Source: Aldrovandia affinis (lineage: Eukaryota > Chordata > Actinopteri > Notacanthiformes > Halosauridae). Taken from it: 64,000 nucleotides of DNA. The first letter of the stretch is position 1. Every line of letters starts with the position of its first letter. The stretch lies in assembly GCA_029706075.1 (NCBI GenBank), contig JAINUG010000132.1:1701501-1765500 (forward strand). Direction: 5' to 3'. A program made the position numbers and the translations under genes. Below, one piece after another: positions 1 through 13,383 of the stretch. The notes below the pieces were generated by a model. The model searched no databases. It saw nothing but the letters and a program-made list of their open reading frames with translations, and had not been told where the DNA came from.

Positions 1-2127
1 AGTGTGAACAGGAAGTCCATCCCACATTCGAAGCATATGGTCAGTTCTGACATCACACAGAGCAGTGTGCGAGCCTCCTCAGTTAGGCAAAGGGTTGGTT
101 CCCCCTTCTTTTGAGGGGATGGTGTCTGGTATCGCATTCCAGAGTGACAGCTATGGGGCATAATAGTACCCAGAAGGTGGTATGTAGTTTGTGTTGGAGA
201 GGGACAAATGGTTCTCAGTGTGGTAGTGCATTTAGGGCTTCTTCTTTCCTTCGCAAAATTGCCTGGATGTCAGCAGACACATTTGGGTGGATTTCAGAGT
301 TGCAATTGCCCTCTGTTCAGTTTATAATCAATAGCGATTTGAACCCTGTGTGGTAAACGAGATATCTGCTTCCAGGCTCCACACAAAGCCAGGCTTCTGC
401 CGGAGAGTGCATACGTATTTCCTTGAACATCCAAGATACTGTCAATTGTGAATTATTAATATCCTTTTATCATATTAATGGTAAAAGCATGCTGATGCTT
501 GCAGCAATGGAGACCTGAGACATGGAGATAGCTGTGTTCAAATTTGAAAACGAATGCGAAAGGTGAATTCAATCCACTTGCCTTGGAGTATCAGCCAATG
601 AGACAGAAGTGGCAGAGACCTTTCTTTTCATGACTCTTTCGATAACAGAGACGAAGATATCTGGATGGATGTACATTTGACATTGATTTAGAACTGTGGT
701 TGTGCTATACCAAAGCAATGTATGCTAAAGAACCTGCTCATGTGCACAAACTGTTCAGCCAAGGATTCAATCACAATGGTATGTAGTAGCTCAGGTTAAA
801 CTCACTACTCCCCAATTCCGCCTGCTCAAGATAAGCTCAGTTATTTCTGTGTTCTGGATAATTAGCACCATGTCCAGTGTTTAGATGTACCCCAAAGATG
901 GACTTCATACAAATATGGCCCCATAGTTTAAGCAATTAAACTTTACCGCAATATATTGAGTAAATACAGTCTGCATGGACACATTCAACAGTGGCATTTC
1001 CAGAAAGTAAGGAAGGTTATTAGAACATGTGTCAAATTTCTAAATGGATGGATTCCACATTCAGAGTTGGTTGGCCAAATAAATTATTATAGTAACTGAT
1101 AATAACATGCATTGTAATGTTTTTTGTGATGTGACATATCATGGCCCCTAATGTTGTAGATAGCATTATCTGCATGAATGTGTCGTAAAATAGCTGCTGG
1201 TGAACACAAAAGACGATGTGTCGATTATGGTACTGTGCCATATTATTGTTGTTGAGAACTGAATGCTAATTTTGAAGTTCTCCCGTAGAATATTTAAAAA
1301 GTAAAATGCTTTTTTTCCCTGTCTTGTTAGTGAATGAGTCATTGCCTGAGTTGTCTCTTGTTTGAGCGGTTTGTTTTCATCTCATCTTCTTCACCTGCAG
1401 CACTGATCAGACTGACGCTCCCTCGTCTCCACCGAAAAGTCTGTGATCTGTGTGCCGTGTCAGAAAATGCTCCGGTGCCCACCTTCAGCGTGTCTCGGAG
1501 GCAGTTGTGTCTGTTACATCACCACCTCGTCTGTGAGAGGGGCTGTAGTCTGTCGGGTCTGTCTGATGCTTCTCTCCTCGGAGGACCTTTCAGAGTTGGG
1601 TGCCCAGCCACCGTGATTACTGTGAGGAAGGGAGAGCGGAACCAGCCCGTGGAGAGAAACTCTGCGCTCCGTGTCTGCGGTATCAGCCGTCTGATCGGCC
1701 CGTCGGCCCTGCAGGAGGAGAGGCACACACGTCTGCCTCCTCACTGCTGTCAGACCGGCCCCCCTCCCAAGCCCCTCTTCCTCAGCGCTGTCCCCTCCTC
1801 TCTCACCTCTCTTACTGTCGGCCCCAATCAAAGCATTACCATCTTTGGACAGGTGTCCACCTGGGGGCAGGGGGAGAAGGGACTGAACTGGAAGAGCAGG
1901 ATTCAAAAGGGGCTGATTAAGAAATGTGTCTGGATGTGCTGTTTATAACTTCTTTCTGCGTCTAATGGAGTTCGCTTTCCCCCATGTGTTTTACAGTGGT
2001 CTAAACTGAGATAATGAGCCGTATGTCAAGAGCAGAAATAATAGTATATTGTATAGAACGAGAACAGTCTTCATTGTGGATCCAGTACAAATAATTCAGT
2101 ACTTCCAGTACTGTTTCATTCATTCCT
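1..2127. other. Intron, no gene recognised
   Basis: AT-rich up to about 1350. 1400-1900 is GC-rich and carries overlapping open frames on both strands, the longest 204 codons, without any domain I recognise. An acceptor-like CACCTGCAG lies at 1393-1401. Confidence 0.6.
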
Positions 2128-2495
2128 ATTATTCTCCTTCTTTTGTCTCAGATTTTATTCCTGCCAATTTTGTAGCCAATTATACCCTCTATTTCTTTCG
2201 AGTCGCCCTCCCCCACAAACCTGCCACCCGTCACTATGGGGCAAGCTAATTCCCCAAGGCCGGCGATAATCCGCCTCTCCAAGACGGAACTCGCCCACCT
2301 GCTTTCTAGAGACACCCTTTGTCAACGAGCTCATGCCAGCTCACCCTCCCCCTCCCCCTGGGGCAGACAGCCAATCACCGCCCCCGATCGGGGCTCCCGG
2401 CCAGGGCCAGTCTGGCACAGTCGGGTTTCGAACCGCGGCTAGAGTAGGCAAGTACCAAGGGAATGCCTTATACCGCTACGCTGCCCAAGGCCCCA
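2128..2495 (-). mobile_element. tRNA-derived SINE, family 'B' (copy 1)
   Basis: On the minus strand it starts with a tRNA-like head, with a B-box GGTTCGAAACC at 2424-2434. The body has CTGTCTGCCCC and a G-rich block, and it ends in the tail GAGGGTATAATTGGC plus an A-rich end. The same body and tail recur at 21093, 26345 and 47326. It lies immediately next to the Tc1 relic at 2504. Confidence 0.8.
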
Positions 2496-2503
2496 TTCAG
2501 ACC

Positions 2504-3043
2504 TACACTACCGGTCAAAAGTTTGAGTACACCTGCTGGAAACTAGGTTTATCTCATAATTGACAATGCTTTAGACCGTATACATTTATGTAAATACTTT
2601 AAAATGACAAAAAACACATGTAACAATGAACAAAATTAACATCAAAGAAATGTTCAAGAAAATTGAATCTTGGATTCCTCAAAATAGTCACCCTTTGCCG
2701 TGAGAACAGCCTCACAAACACGGGCCATTCGGTTAATAAGTTTTAGCAGGAAATCACCCGACATGTTTTCCCAGCTATCCTGCAGCAATTCCCAGAGAAA
2801 CTTGTGGGTTGCTTTCTTCCTTCCTTTCCAGTTTGTCCCATACAAGTTCTATGGGATTGAGGTCTGGACACTGGGCAGGCCAGGTCTTTAGTTTGAGTTG
2901 TTGTTCACATTCCTCCTTCACCAGATAGTTCTTGCACAACTTCAAGGTGTGTTTCGGGTCGTTATCTTGCTGAAGAATGAAGGAGTGTCCGATTAGCCAT
3001 AGTCCAGATGGAAGGTGTACTCAAACTTTTGACCGGTAGTGTA
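2504..3043 (-). mobile_element. Tc1-like transposon, internally deleted
   Basis: Inverted ends CACTACCGGTCAAAAGTTTG with TA at each edge bound 540 bases. The minus strand holds only the last third of a transposase: NDNDPKHTLK-like, PDLNPIE-like and THKFLWELLQDSWENMSGD. It has a frameshift near 2830, and the front half of the gene is gone. Confidence 0.87.
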
Positions 3044-4492
3044 TTTTAACTAGTAATTAGGATAAGTAACCACTCTGTTTGAAAGGGATAAATATTCCTA
3101 TTTAGCACCCTATTCAGTCAACACCTAGGATTCTTCCACAGAAAGCGAAAATCTGCCTTCAGCTGTCAATCTGCTCAGTGCATGCGGGAGCTTGAGATCA
3201 TTGAACGCTCCAGATCTGCTTTACATATTCAAAATATTTACAATAAAGTGCGCTAGTAACCACTTTTCAAAGAAATACCCCCAGGTGCAATTGAATTCCC
3301 CCAAATTGCTGGGGACATGGAATAATAGAGAACAAGCCAGGGGAGAAATGAGAATAGACCCACGTACTTTATAAAATAAAATAAAACAATAGATCCTGAT
3401 CCTATGTGTGTGCACTCATTATATCCTACGCTGGCGCTGGTAGGCTCTCCGTGAGGAGTAGCAATTTTCGAAACAAAGAAGAGCGCATGAAGGTGTCAAC
3501 TTTGTAATAAAAAATTTAAAAAGGATGATTTCAATACCGCAAATACACTATTCATGTATTTCTAAACACTTAAAAGAGAAGTTTCCCCTGTGCAGCCTGG
3601 TGAGAAATGAAGAACCCTTTCTGCGTTCAGTCTTCCTGAGAGACCTGCCTTGTCATGCCGTGTGTTGAGTGAGATTGGAGGACACGTAGCGCAATTCAGG
3701 CTCAGGAGGAGAAAAGGGCGGGTGTGTAAATGTATTGGCCCTCAAAGGAAGGCGGTAAGTCAACCACCGCTCGTGAAGGGTTTAAGCCCGTCGCCTCACA
3801 GTGGAATGGTCTTCCGGTGAAGAGCACTTAACCCGAGCCGCTTCTCACAGGGGCAGGCCGTCTGTGCCCATAGAGAGGTTCACAGGTCTGAATGTGGCAG
3901 TTAAATGTGCCATTGGTGGCTCTCTCCCAGGCACTGTTAAATCCACTGGGCAGGGTTGACTCACTCAAACAGTTTTCTGACTTCAAACCGCATTATTCCT
4001 GGAAATGACATCAGCCACGTGACTTGGCGAGCCTCATGCCTCGTCTGTCCACAAGGACTGTTGCAGGTTAAGGTTCAGACCAGATGGACCAATCCATACG
4101 CCGGCCTGCTTTCCCTCTTCCTCCTTCTATGGCAGGCGAGCGCCGTTGTACCAACCTGTGGTTTGGTCATCCGTTACTCATACGCGTCGAGCCAAGGCAC
4201 GTGAGTCAAGGGATCAGCCCCTTTTTCTGTTATATAGAAACAGAGACTGAACTCTTGGGTGAGCCTCTTTCAAAAACAGGCTGTCCCACTCAATTTTGGT
4301 ATTGATCCAGTCAGCATGCGAGTGGTCTGGCCCTCTTGTCCTGCTTTCAGTCTCTCCTACTCCACCAGGAGTATCCCAACTCCACCAGCAGTATCGCGGC
4401 GTTGTGTGCTATGCTTCGGGGTAGAAGTGTGTGCTGCAGCATATGGCAATGGTCTATGCCATTCACTGGTTCCCAATTATAAAATTATAATG
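3044..4492. other. Intron, nothing recognised
   Basis: Mixed-composition unique-looking sequence without repeats or coding signals that I can identify. Confidence 0.55.
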
Positions 4493-4650
4493 ACAATTTA
4501 GTAATTTAGCAGAAGCTTTTAAACGAATCGATTTACAGAAGTCCGTTAAAATGGTTAGAGGATCATTGCTAGAGCTAATGATCAGTAAAGCTGCAGTCCA
4601 AACAGTGCCGTCATGAAGATGGATGCCACAAGATCTGCAATACAAAGGGA
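4493..4650 (-). mobile_element. Degenerate LINE 3'-end fragment
   Basis: It shares with 19228-19385 the series TTTAGCAGA, TTTACA.AAG, GAGATTAGTAAAGC-like and GATGCCGTCAT-like blocks, followed by CTACAAA..GGGAG. The start resembles the L2-type tail (TTAGCAGA). An old copy, aligned by eye. Confidence 0.5.
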
Positions 4651-4659
4651 GAGAAAAGT

Positions 4660-6464
4660 TCATTTTTTTATTTAATTGAAATGTAGTCAAAATGTGAGTT
4701 CTCGGTCTCTCGCAGAAAAAGGCTAGCGAGATAATAGTCAATTGGAAACTGGAAAATGGCTATTAATTACACAGTCTTAATGTTATTTGAGCCCCTTCCA
4801 ATGGGTGTAGGGTGCGCAGTGCATTTGGCCCCTGTTCTCTGGTGACTCTGTTCAGGAGCATGCTGTGTGAGAATCTGACTGGGTCCAGTGGATCTGTTGG
4901 CTCTGAGTTTCCACCTTGGACAGTACATGTTTAAGTCACCCTGGTTGTGTCTTTGTGTGTGGCCTTTTTATGGGACCTGCCCTCGTCTGAACCGTAGCTC
5001 CTGGATGTTGTTCTCCAGGAGGTTCTCCTTTAGCTGTGAGTGTCTGTGTAGTTCATTTCCGTTTGCGTCATGCTCAAAATTGATCCTGTTCCGAAGAACC
5101 AGATACGGTGCCACTTTTACCAAGACAATGTCTATTGTATTCTCTTGCAATACGCCTCAACTTGGCCAGAAGCAGTGTGCAGTTGAGTCAGATACAGTGA
5201 ACTTGAATAATTTCATGTTATACACCTTCACAAGATCACAAGTTCATATCATTTTCCATATACATTTTTGTTTGGTAAAGTTGTGTAATCATTACAAAAC
5301 TAACCCATTAATGAACTGTAGAATATTTCTCACTCCTGTAGTTTTAGGAACTTCCTTGTTATCTTGCAATCCTTTGTTAGTTTGTAATGTGTCTGATCTC
5401 TAACCAGTTCAGTAATCTGTTGTTAATTGTAAGCCCGCACTATAAAGTATAGTTGATCTATGCAGAGAAGGAAAACAGCGATCGTAAAAATGGGATCGCT
5501 CACGCAGGGCGACCAGTTCTGCGGTACTCTCGTATCTCAGAGACTGCGGCCTGTGCAGTGTGAACGGCTGATGTAACGTGCATCTAATTAAGATGAATGG
5601 CAGCTTGTCTGTTGTCCATCCAGCAGGGATCGATTGAGAGAGTGTGTGAACGACAGCCTCACAGAATGACCAGTTGTAGGCAGAAAGGCAGATATACTAG
5701 GCGCTGATTCACTGGCCTGCAGCAGGAGAGAGCAACTTTACAAGTCCTCTAAAGCTGGAGTGTCAGCTTGTGGATGCATTTCTTAATCGCAATTAGGCTA
5801 GTGTTGTTAAAATTATATAGACCATCACCATCAGTGAGAAGCTGATTTAACACACATATGCACAAAGTTGATTTGATAGGAATAGTCATTTAGGTCATTT
5901 CTTTTTTTGACCAAGATAATTTTTTTCAACAATCACTTAATGTGGATTCAGACCAAGAATTGGAAGACTAGAGGATGGAAATGTAGGAGTAGGTTCCAGT
6001 GTTGGTGCCAGCAAGGGGTGATGACACACCAGGCCACTGTAGGCCTCTTCCACTAGTCAGATGCCTGACCTCGTCATCATTTCAATTCTCTGCATTCCGT
6101 TTTTCACTGTGTCTAACTGTGCCATCAGTACGATATCACACAGAGCGCAAAGTGTAAATTGGTTGCTACTTTTCTAAATCACCTTATAGAAAATATATCC
6201 TGTGTTGGTAACGAATGAGGCATAATTGTGACGCTTTTCCTCTGTCTTGGTAATAGTATTTGGGGTAATTAGAATATTTCATTAGGCTCAGATTTCAGGA
6301 GCTCAATTTGAACTGTAATTAGTCACTAAAGGGATTATATTCCAATGACAAGACAAGGTAACAATGTAAACCACAAGCAGATAAATCTCTTCAGGCCTTA
6401 GGCTTTTCTCTCAGTATCATTTGCACATGTATGTGTGTGTGTATATATATATATATATAAATAT
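4660..6464. other. Intron, nothing recognised
   Basis: The open frame at 4888-5403 has no known features. A short GTGT/ATAT tract closes the stretch. Confidence 0.55.
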
Positions 6465-6911
6465 ACAGTAGCTGCCAAAATTAATCACACCCTTGATAAA
6501 GATAAGGAAAAAAGGCTGTATAAAATAAACAATACAGGTAATGAGCGATCAAAAATTATGGAAAAAATTTAGGAAATTATTTTCATATTATTTTATACTA
6601 ATACAATAATATTAGAAGAAATAAGAAAAATATTTTCAAGTTATATTTTTACTCCATATGTGGCACAATAATTCACACCCCTGATTTCAGTGCTTTTCTC
6701 ACCCTCCCCTTGCAACGTTAACATGTTGTCATCTTCTATAATGTTTTATGAGATTGTTGAACACATCTGGGGGATATTTGACCATTCATCCATACAGAAT
6801 CTTTAGAATATCCTTCAGATCCTTCGGCCTTGTGGACTGCCATCTCCAATTAAAACCACTCATTTTCGATTGGGTTCAAATCTGGAGACTGAGAAGACAA
6901 TTGCAAAGAGT
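6465..6911. mobile_element. Tc1-like transposon relic (left end)
   Basis: The start GCCAAAATTAATCACACCCT, then TTGATAAAGATAAGG and AACAATACAGGTAATGAG, matches the left end of the element at 26134. The middle is heavily decayed. TTGGGTTCAAATCTGGAGAC near 6869 is a transposase remnant. It adjoins another Tc1-type relic. Confidence 0.65.
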
Positions 6912-7370
6912 GTCTTAATAGGGTGTAGGGCCATGACAAGCCACCAGAACAGCTTCAATTCTCCTGCATAAATTGTACAAGAGTCTGGATTTATATTGGA
7001 GGGATGCAACACCATTCTTCCACGAGAAATTCCATCATTTGGTGTTTTGTTGTTGGTGGTGGAAAACGCTGTCTCAGGCGCCGCTCCAGAATATTCCATA
7101 AAGTGTTCAATTGGGTTGGGGTCTGGAGACTGAGACGGCCATGGCATATGGTTTACATTGTTTTCATGCTCATCAAACCATTCAGTGAGCACTGGTGCCC
7201 TGTGGATGGGGGGCATTGTCATCCTGGAGAAGACCACTCCCATCACGAGAGAAATGCTTCACCACAGGATGAAGGTGATCACTCAGAATGGCTTTGGTGT
7301 TCACTGTCTGCAGATCATCACTCTGGATCTGGGGCAGCGCTCCGTCTCATCTCTCAGTCTGTCAGTCTGT
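6912..7370 (-). mobile_element. Tc1-like transposase C-terminal relic
   Basis: The minus strand encodes RAPVLTEWFDEHENNVNHMP, WPSQSPDPNPIEHF and TNNKTPNDGISRGRMVLHPS, the C-terminal part of a Tc1-like transposase with PDPNPIEH in place of the usual PDLNPIEH. The same piece lies at 35876-36420. The end repeats are lost here, and the reading is broken after EHFME. Confidence 0.75.
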
Positions 7371-9225
7371 CTGCATAGCAGAGGATGGCTCTTCTGTTTC
7401 TCTCTGTCTCTGACAAAATAATGGTCAATTTTGGACTCCTGAAATCACACAAGGTCACTAACTTGCAATATCAATTAAGCTACAAGGCTAATGTAAAAAA
7501 ACTACTGCATTAACTAGTTAGTGGCTACCACCACTGGCACGACCACCATTCATGTAAGCTAGCCTAGCTAGGAACGAGCTACCCAGCTAACAGCAATGTC
7601 TTTAAGCTAGATGATAGCCAGCGAACACCTTGTTCGGTGCAGTTTGTACAAGGGCACATGAATGATTACACCCCAGTCAGGGGATGGATTTGTTCTTCCC
7701 TGCTGTTCACGGTGCTGAAGTGGGACAGGGCATGAGTGCACAGTTCACTATAGAGTACACAGTGTCGCAGCTTCTGATTGTGTTTTTGTCTGTATATAGT
7801 TCTAGAAAGTTTATTATTTCACAGTGCTTACATCTAACGCTCTAGCATCTCTACTTTTCCTGCGTATAAAACTGAGCATTCACCAAAGATTGGCTATTAC
7901 ATTCTGAATGTTAAAATAGAATTTGTCTGTATCTTCCATTGACAGGCTAATAAGAGATACCTTGGAGGTAAGAGGATACGAGGCATGTTGGATAATTTGT
8001 AGGGTTTTTTGGTAGGTCACAATGAAAGGGCAAAAGCAGGTAAACAGTTTCATTTGTTTGGACGTATTGATTACATTTTTCTATCGTAAAACACTTAAAT
8101 AAGATACATGATACTGTAGGTCAAAAAGCCCTACTCTGGGAAATATGATAACTGTGTGGATGTAGTTGTACTGTACATAGCAGGCCTGCAGATATTGATA
8201 GAACACAACACGACTGGAATGTTTAACCCATTGATGTCTCCATGGATACATACAAGATTGGATTATTTTCATCATCGTGTTTTAGTAGTACTACCAGATA
8301 ATTTCTGTTTCATTTCATTTGGATAATACAATGTGTACCTTGTATTTGCTCATTTTATTCTCCAGACAGATATTTTCCAGTTTGGTTTACTAATTAAAAA
8401 ATTTGAATAAAAAAAGATAAATTCACTTCTTTGACTTCTATATTTTATGTTGCAGGTCTCCCTGAGCTGCATAAGTAAATAAAAATTAAAATGCCTACTG
8501 GGCAAATGAAAAATCACAGGACCATGTTCACGACTTGACTGTAATCATAATGGCAGTGGAACTCCTGCCGTGTATTCACCCAGGTCCTGCTGAGGCTAGT
8601 GATTCTGAGCAGATACTGTGGAGGTTCAGGCCTCCATCATTATGATATTCAATAAGTCCAGTTTGCTTCATAACAGCCACTGCAATACCATTCTGGTCAT
8701 AGCAGAAGATTTAAATACTAAATTGTAACATTATTACCCTTAATTTATGCGTCCAACAAAAATATATTTCTACAATTATTTTATATCATCATATTTTGTT
8801 AATTCCTCAACACCAGGATGATTCGTTTGATGTTTCATTCATACACCCCAGGTAGCAACCTAGCATTTCATGGCACAACCCACTGGCTAGCTTGCTTGGC
8901 ACCTGGGGTGGCCAATCAGTTCAGCCACCCTAACTAACTAGCAGTTCACAACTAACTAACTGAAGTGTATCTACCTCACCAGTGACATATTCCATCATTA
9001 GCCTTCCATGTATGTCTACATAGCTGCCTCGTTAACTAGCTATAGATTCAGGTATTGCAAAAACCGTTCTGTTGTCATCTTCAGACAAGAGTGTAACGTT
9101 AGATCATGTTCTGGGCTTGTGAACACACTTCTTAGTGCATGCACGATTTGCTTCTCTGCTGCTGTTGTGTGCACTCACTATCAAACAACATGCGCGCAGC
9201 GCTCACCTAGACTGTTTCTCTTTAG
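7371..9225. other. Intron, nothing recognised except CTAGC/TAACTAAC-rich patches
   Basis: 7500-7620 and 8880-9050 contain many GCTAGCTA and AACTAACT words. The second patch leads directly into the hAT exon and may be its 5' region. Confidence 0.5.
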
Positions 9226-9960
9226 GTCAGAGAAGACACACATAGTTGCACTGATGGCTGAACGACTGGAGCATCATTTGGAGTTATTTCACAGCTGTGA
9301 ATGAAAACGTCACAAACTGCGAAGTATGTAGGAAGGCTGTTCGCTACTGTGGCAACACGACCAATTTGTTTAAGCACATTAGAAAAACCCACGAGCAAGA
9401 GAACTTGGAGCTGCAACAGAAAATAAGGGAGGAGGAGGAGGAGGGAAATGCCCCAGCAGCCAGACCCACGAGACAAGAGTTCACTGGCAGAGTATTTTCA
9501 GAGGCAAGGAATATCCAGGTATATAGTAGTGAAATTAATATTTTAGTTAGCGTTGGTTAATGTTACATTTTCAAACTGTAATTGGTCATCATTAGCTGTT
9601 ACTATGGCAGACTATATTCAAACATTCAAATAATATAGTCAGCCCATTGAAACTTGTTATCTAAATTAATTAATTTAATGGAATTAAAAAAAATAATATA
9701 GCCTACCTCAAACCTGAAAAGAACCTAAAAATAAATGCTTAATGTTTGGCAAATCATTTGGTGGTAATGAAAATGTATTCAGAAGTAGCCTATTAATGAT
9801 GCATTCACCTCATAAATCATGACACATTGCTCTCCCCTACATGAAAGTACATTAGCCGCTTTTAATAATAAAAAGGATCGGTATCGATATCGGTGATTCT
9901 GGCCCTGGTATTACTTGGTATCAGATCGAAACCAAATTTTGTGGTATCACCCACCCCTAG
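9226..9960 (+). mobile_element. hAT-type transposon fragment with BED zinc-finger exon (copy 1)
   Basis: After an acceptor (TTTCTCTTTAG ending at 9225) the plus strand encodes a BED finger: SIIWSYFTAVNENVTNCEVC, then RYCGNTTNLFKHIRKTH. This gives the aromatic W/YF start, the C-x2-C pair and the H-x4-H pair. A Glu-rich stretch follows, and a donor GT lies at 9519. BED fingers bind DNA in hAT transposases and in ZBED proteins derived from them. The first few codons (ATGGCTGAACGACTGG) are out of frame with the finger, so the gene is broken. Non-coding sequence runs to a hAT-like end, GGTATCACCCACCCCTAG, at 9960. Nearly the same sequence is at 46500-47105. The left end is not recognisable. Confidence 0.78.
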
Positions 9961-12444
9961 TTAAAGGCACTTGGCCTGTGGCGGTTAGCGGTTATTTGCT
10001 GATTTCCCACAGAATGTAGTCAATTAATGTGCCTATAAAACATTTACACAGTTTTTAGCCAATATTTGTAATGTCTGCAATATTTATTTCCGAAAAAAAC
10101 ATTTACAAATCAAAATAATTTGCTACACCACAAAAAAAGCTCCTTGAGGCAGTGAGGTTTGTTTATGTACTAGCTAGCTAAATCTGCTAACCAGAAATGT
10201 ATGTTTGTGTTACCCAACAACTTCCTAGCTAGCTTCACGATTTCCTGGTGCTTTCATAAAAATAAGGAACTCATTGTTTTGTTGGTCTAGTATGGCACAA
10301 ATAACTTTGCATGGGTTTCGCTAGTTATGATGATAAAGTTTCTTCAAACAAGATTAGAAATGTGTGAGCTTAACGTTGGGCACCTGCCTATGAGACAAAC
10401 CACTTGACCACCTGTGACTTCTCTGGATAATCTGTGGTGTAACCCCGTTATACCACACCCTCTCAGCCAATCAGGTGACAGACATTTTATAGAAACCCAT
10501 TTTATAAACAGTATTATACACAGTTGTTAATTTGCCAGCAGTGTCACTGCCAGTGTAGCATAATGGTTAGGGAGCTGGGCTTGTGACTCAGATGTTGCAG
10601 GTTCAATTCCCAGGGGGGGGCACTGCTGTTGTACCCTTGAGCAAGGTACTTAACCTGAATTGCTTCAGTAAAATATCCAGCTCTATAAATGGATTGTATG
10701 TAAAGAAATGTAAACTGTGTAAGTCGCTCTGGATAAGAGCGTCTGCTAAATGCCTAAAATGTAAAATGTACTGCCAATTATTCTGCTCACCGTTTAATTG
10801 AAAGTGCATTTTTCATTGCATAAAATCTTATCTTTCTGCATAGTAAAGCTATTACAAATAATTATAACACATCAAGTAGCACCATAGAGTATTACATTTA
10901 TTTCAGAATAAAGATGCATATTTCAGTAATTATTATTAGGCAAAACCTGCAGTCCTTATACACTATGTCTTAATAATATCATTGATAATGTATTGTTGTG
11001 GATGGTTGGTTCTTTGCATAGTATAGTTTGAAGCTGAAAAGTATGTGTCATTTTCACATTTAGGGTATATGAAGCATGTGTTCATGTGTGATGGTGCTCA
11101 TGTTATTTAATGTATATGTCAGTATTGTATGTCATGTTTTGGTATTTATAGGGTTGTAATGTCAAATATCAATCAATATAGGAAGGATTTACATATTCTT
11201 TATGGAGTGTACTATTATCAAATTCAGTGTAATTGGTATAATTGTATCAGTTGGGGGTATCTTTTTATTATCGAATGCCCCCTTAACAGCACCACCTTGT
11301 CTTCCATTCAAAATTGTCTTTGAATTTTAGAATTTTCATACTCTATGTGCCATATAATCCCATCATAGTCAGTCATGGGCAGTAAATGTAAGCATTTAAT
11401 GTCCTCACTATCTTTTAAGGCTTTCCCCTTAAATAAGAGAGATTATACTTCCTCGCTCAGACTAACCCTCGTGTATACAGTATAAGTTTTGAAAGCTGTT
11501 TGGCTCAGTCACTCTGGCAGTGTTCACAAACTTGGTGTTCTCTGGATGTTATTCTGAAATGAAGAGAATTTAACCATCAATGTCTGCTCTAGTGTTTGGT
11601 GAGCATTGCATTGCATACACTCATACCACACATTTCCACTTGTGAATTGATCAATGTGTTTTTTATTCTATCACAGTTCTGGATGAATGACAAGGAAAGA
11701 AATGTTATCCTAACTGACTGCATTACATTTTATTTAATGTTGAAGACGAGAAAAAAGCGTGAATATTTTTGTAACAAAGTTAAAAGTTGGGCTTACAGTC
11801 TATCAGTATTGTATATACGTAGTAATGTTACAAGTATTGATTTCAGTGTTCCAGCGGTGTTCCCTGTTCACACATCCCATCAACAACAGTTAATTTGGAT
11901 TATGGCGTGGGCATCAAGGTCTTTTTAACTGCAGTTCTACCAATGGATTCTGTGGTTTATATAACCTTTGTAAATCGACCGAGCACACTAGAGGTCAAGC
12001 TCTGCATATTAGTTGTGTTCCTCTCCAGTCCGACTGTAATTGAGGTCTGTAATGTGTGTACGATCTGCTGTCCATTACCCTTGACAGGGGGTATAGTCGG
12101 GCTACAGTTGAATGCGTTGTAATGCAACAGCAATCTGAGCTGTGTCTGAACAGGGCATGCTGATGTCTTGACAGGTTTTGTATATTATCTTTTATTTCAT
12201 GAGGCAGTGAGAGAGTTCAATTGAAATACATTTCTGTCACAACGCTGAAGAGCACGCAAACGGTAGGAGAAGATCACATCGCTGCAGACCTTCTGACAGG
12301 GGCGGGTCCCTGAACGTGTTTGAGCCCTGGCTTCCCCCAGTTTGGCCACAGCTGGAGCGGCTGCATCTACATGCACAGTGCCATCTTGGGCGAGCCCATA
12401 GTCAGCTTCACCAGGTACAGTCAAAGGATACTGTGCAAGCATGT
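9961..12444. other. Intron around SINE-A copy 1
   Basis: Apart from the SINE at 10553, only AT-rich sequence without recognisable features. Confidence 0.55.
10553..10769 (+). mobile_element. tRNA-derived SINE, family 'A' (copy 1), LINE-type tail
   Basis: The tRNA-like head has an A-box region near 10564 and a B-box GGTTCAATTCC at 10600-10610. The body runs GTACCCTTGAGCAAGGTACT and CAGTAAAATATCCAGC. The tail is AAGTCGCTCTGGATAAGAGC followed by GTCTGCTAAATG and AAATGTA repeats. ACTGCCA flanks both sides (10546-10552, 10770-10776). The tail resembles the widespread V-SINE type, as I recall it. The same tail motif is found at the 3' ends of the L2-like LINE pieces in this window. Confidence 0.88.
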
Positions 12445-12575
12445 ACTAATATAATATATGGCATTTTATGCTATATGCCACAGTTGTAAATCCATACATT
12501 TTTCAGTATATGTGGTCCCAATGGGAATCGAACCCGCAACTTAAGCGCTGTCAGCACCATACCGAGCCACATGGA
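12445..12575 (-). mobile_element. tRNA-derived SINE fragment ('D')
   Basis: On the minus strand there is an A-box-like start, a perfect B-box GGTTCGATTCC (12524-12534), CCCATTGGGACCA, then GAAAAATGTATGGATTTAC. This is the head and start of the body of a common fish SINE type. The usual GCGTCTGCTAAATG tail is missing. A cloverleaf could be forced on the head, but the acceptor ends do not pair, so it is not called a tRNA gene. Confidence 0.65.
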
Positions 12576-13383
12576 GCCACAGAGGCATATACACGCCTGT
12601 GTGTTCATCAGAGGTAAATATAAGGCTGTTTCCATCTAAACTTCCTCGGTTCCCCTTGAGCTGAGACACTTCATTTGTGTTGGTGTTTTCTGTAGTGCCT
12701 CTTAGTGGCGAGGAGTGCTGTTGTTCAAACCTGCAGCCTCTGTCTCAGCCCTACGCACAAAACACACCGGCTGCTTAGAGCCCCCACAGCACTGGTTTAG
12801 CACTGCTGATGTGATGTTACTGCTGTTCAGTGGGAACTGGTTTCCACCAGGCCTGCTGGGGAAGGGGGTGGGGGAGTAAAATCACTGATGGGCTGGAGAA
12901 ATCTGCATTTCCTTTGGGACAATTTCAATAAATATCACATTGCCACCTTTTCCTATGTGATGGCATATTACCACTAGATGTGTAGGTTTATGTGACAAGC
13001 ACACACATTTATAAGCACACTCACCCATACACAATTAGCTTGATCTTTCAGAAACGCTCAACACATGTGAATGCTGTTGCTTCTCTGGAAACGAGTGAGA
13101 AACCATGGCCTGTGCAGCTCTTTTCCTGTTCATTTATGAGAATGACAATGAGGATGAACTGGAAGTTCAATGGGAGTTCAGTTTTTTTCTCCAGATAATA
13201 TCTGTTAGGAACATTGGTTTCCTCTGGTGGAACAGGAGAACATCCTTCAGCAATCATCTATTACCTTTATGGGATTACCGTTTTAAAAGTGCAATGGCCT
13301 ACCAACTAGAGACCTGCAAAAAAGTGCAGTGAAGTTTATTACAAGATCACATGTAGAGAGAGAGAATGAGAGTAACTACATGG
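12576..13383. other. Intron, nothing recognised
   Basis: Short overlapping open frames at 12992-13332 have no domain. No repeat match inside the window. Confidence 0.5.

Noticed and set aside
1334-1948. 204-codon open frame in a GC-rich stretch
   Set aside because: Frames are open on both strands here, with no domain, no motif and no repeat of the frame elsewhere. Probably a by-product of GC content.
12500-12575. Possible tRNA gene on the minus strand
   Set aside because: The B-box is perfect, but acceptor and D stems do not close and SINE body sequence follows directly.
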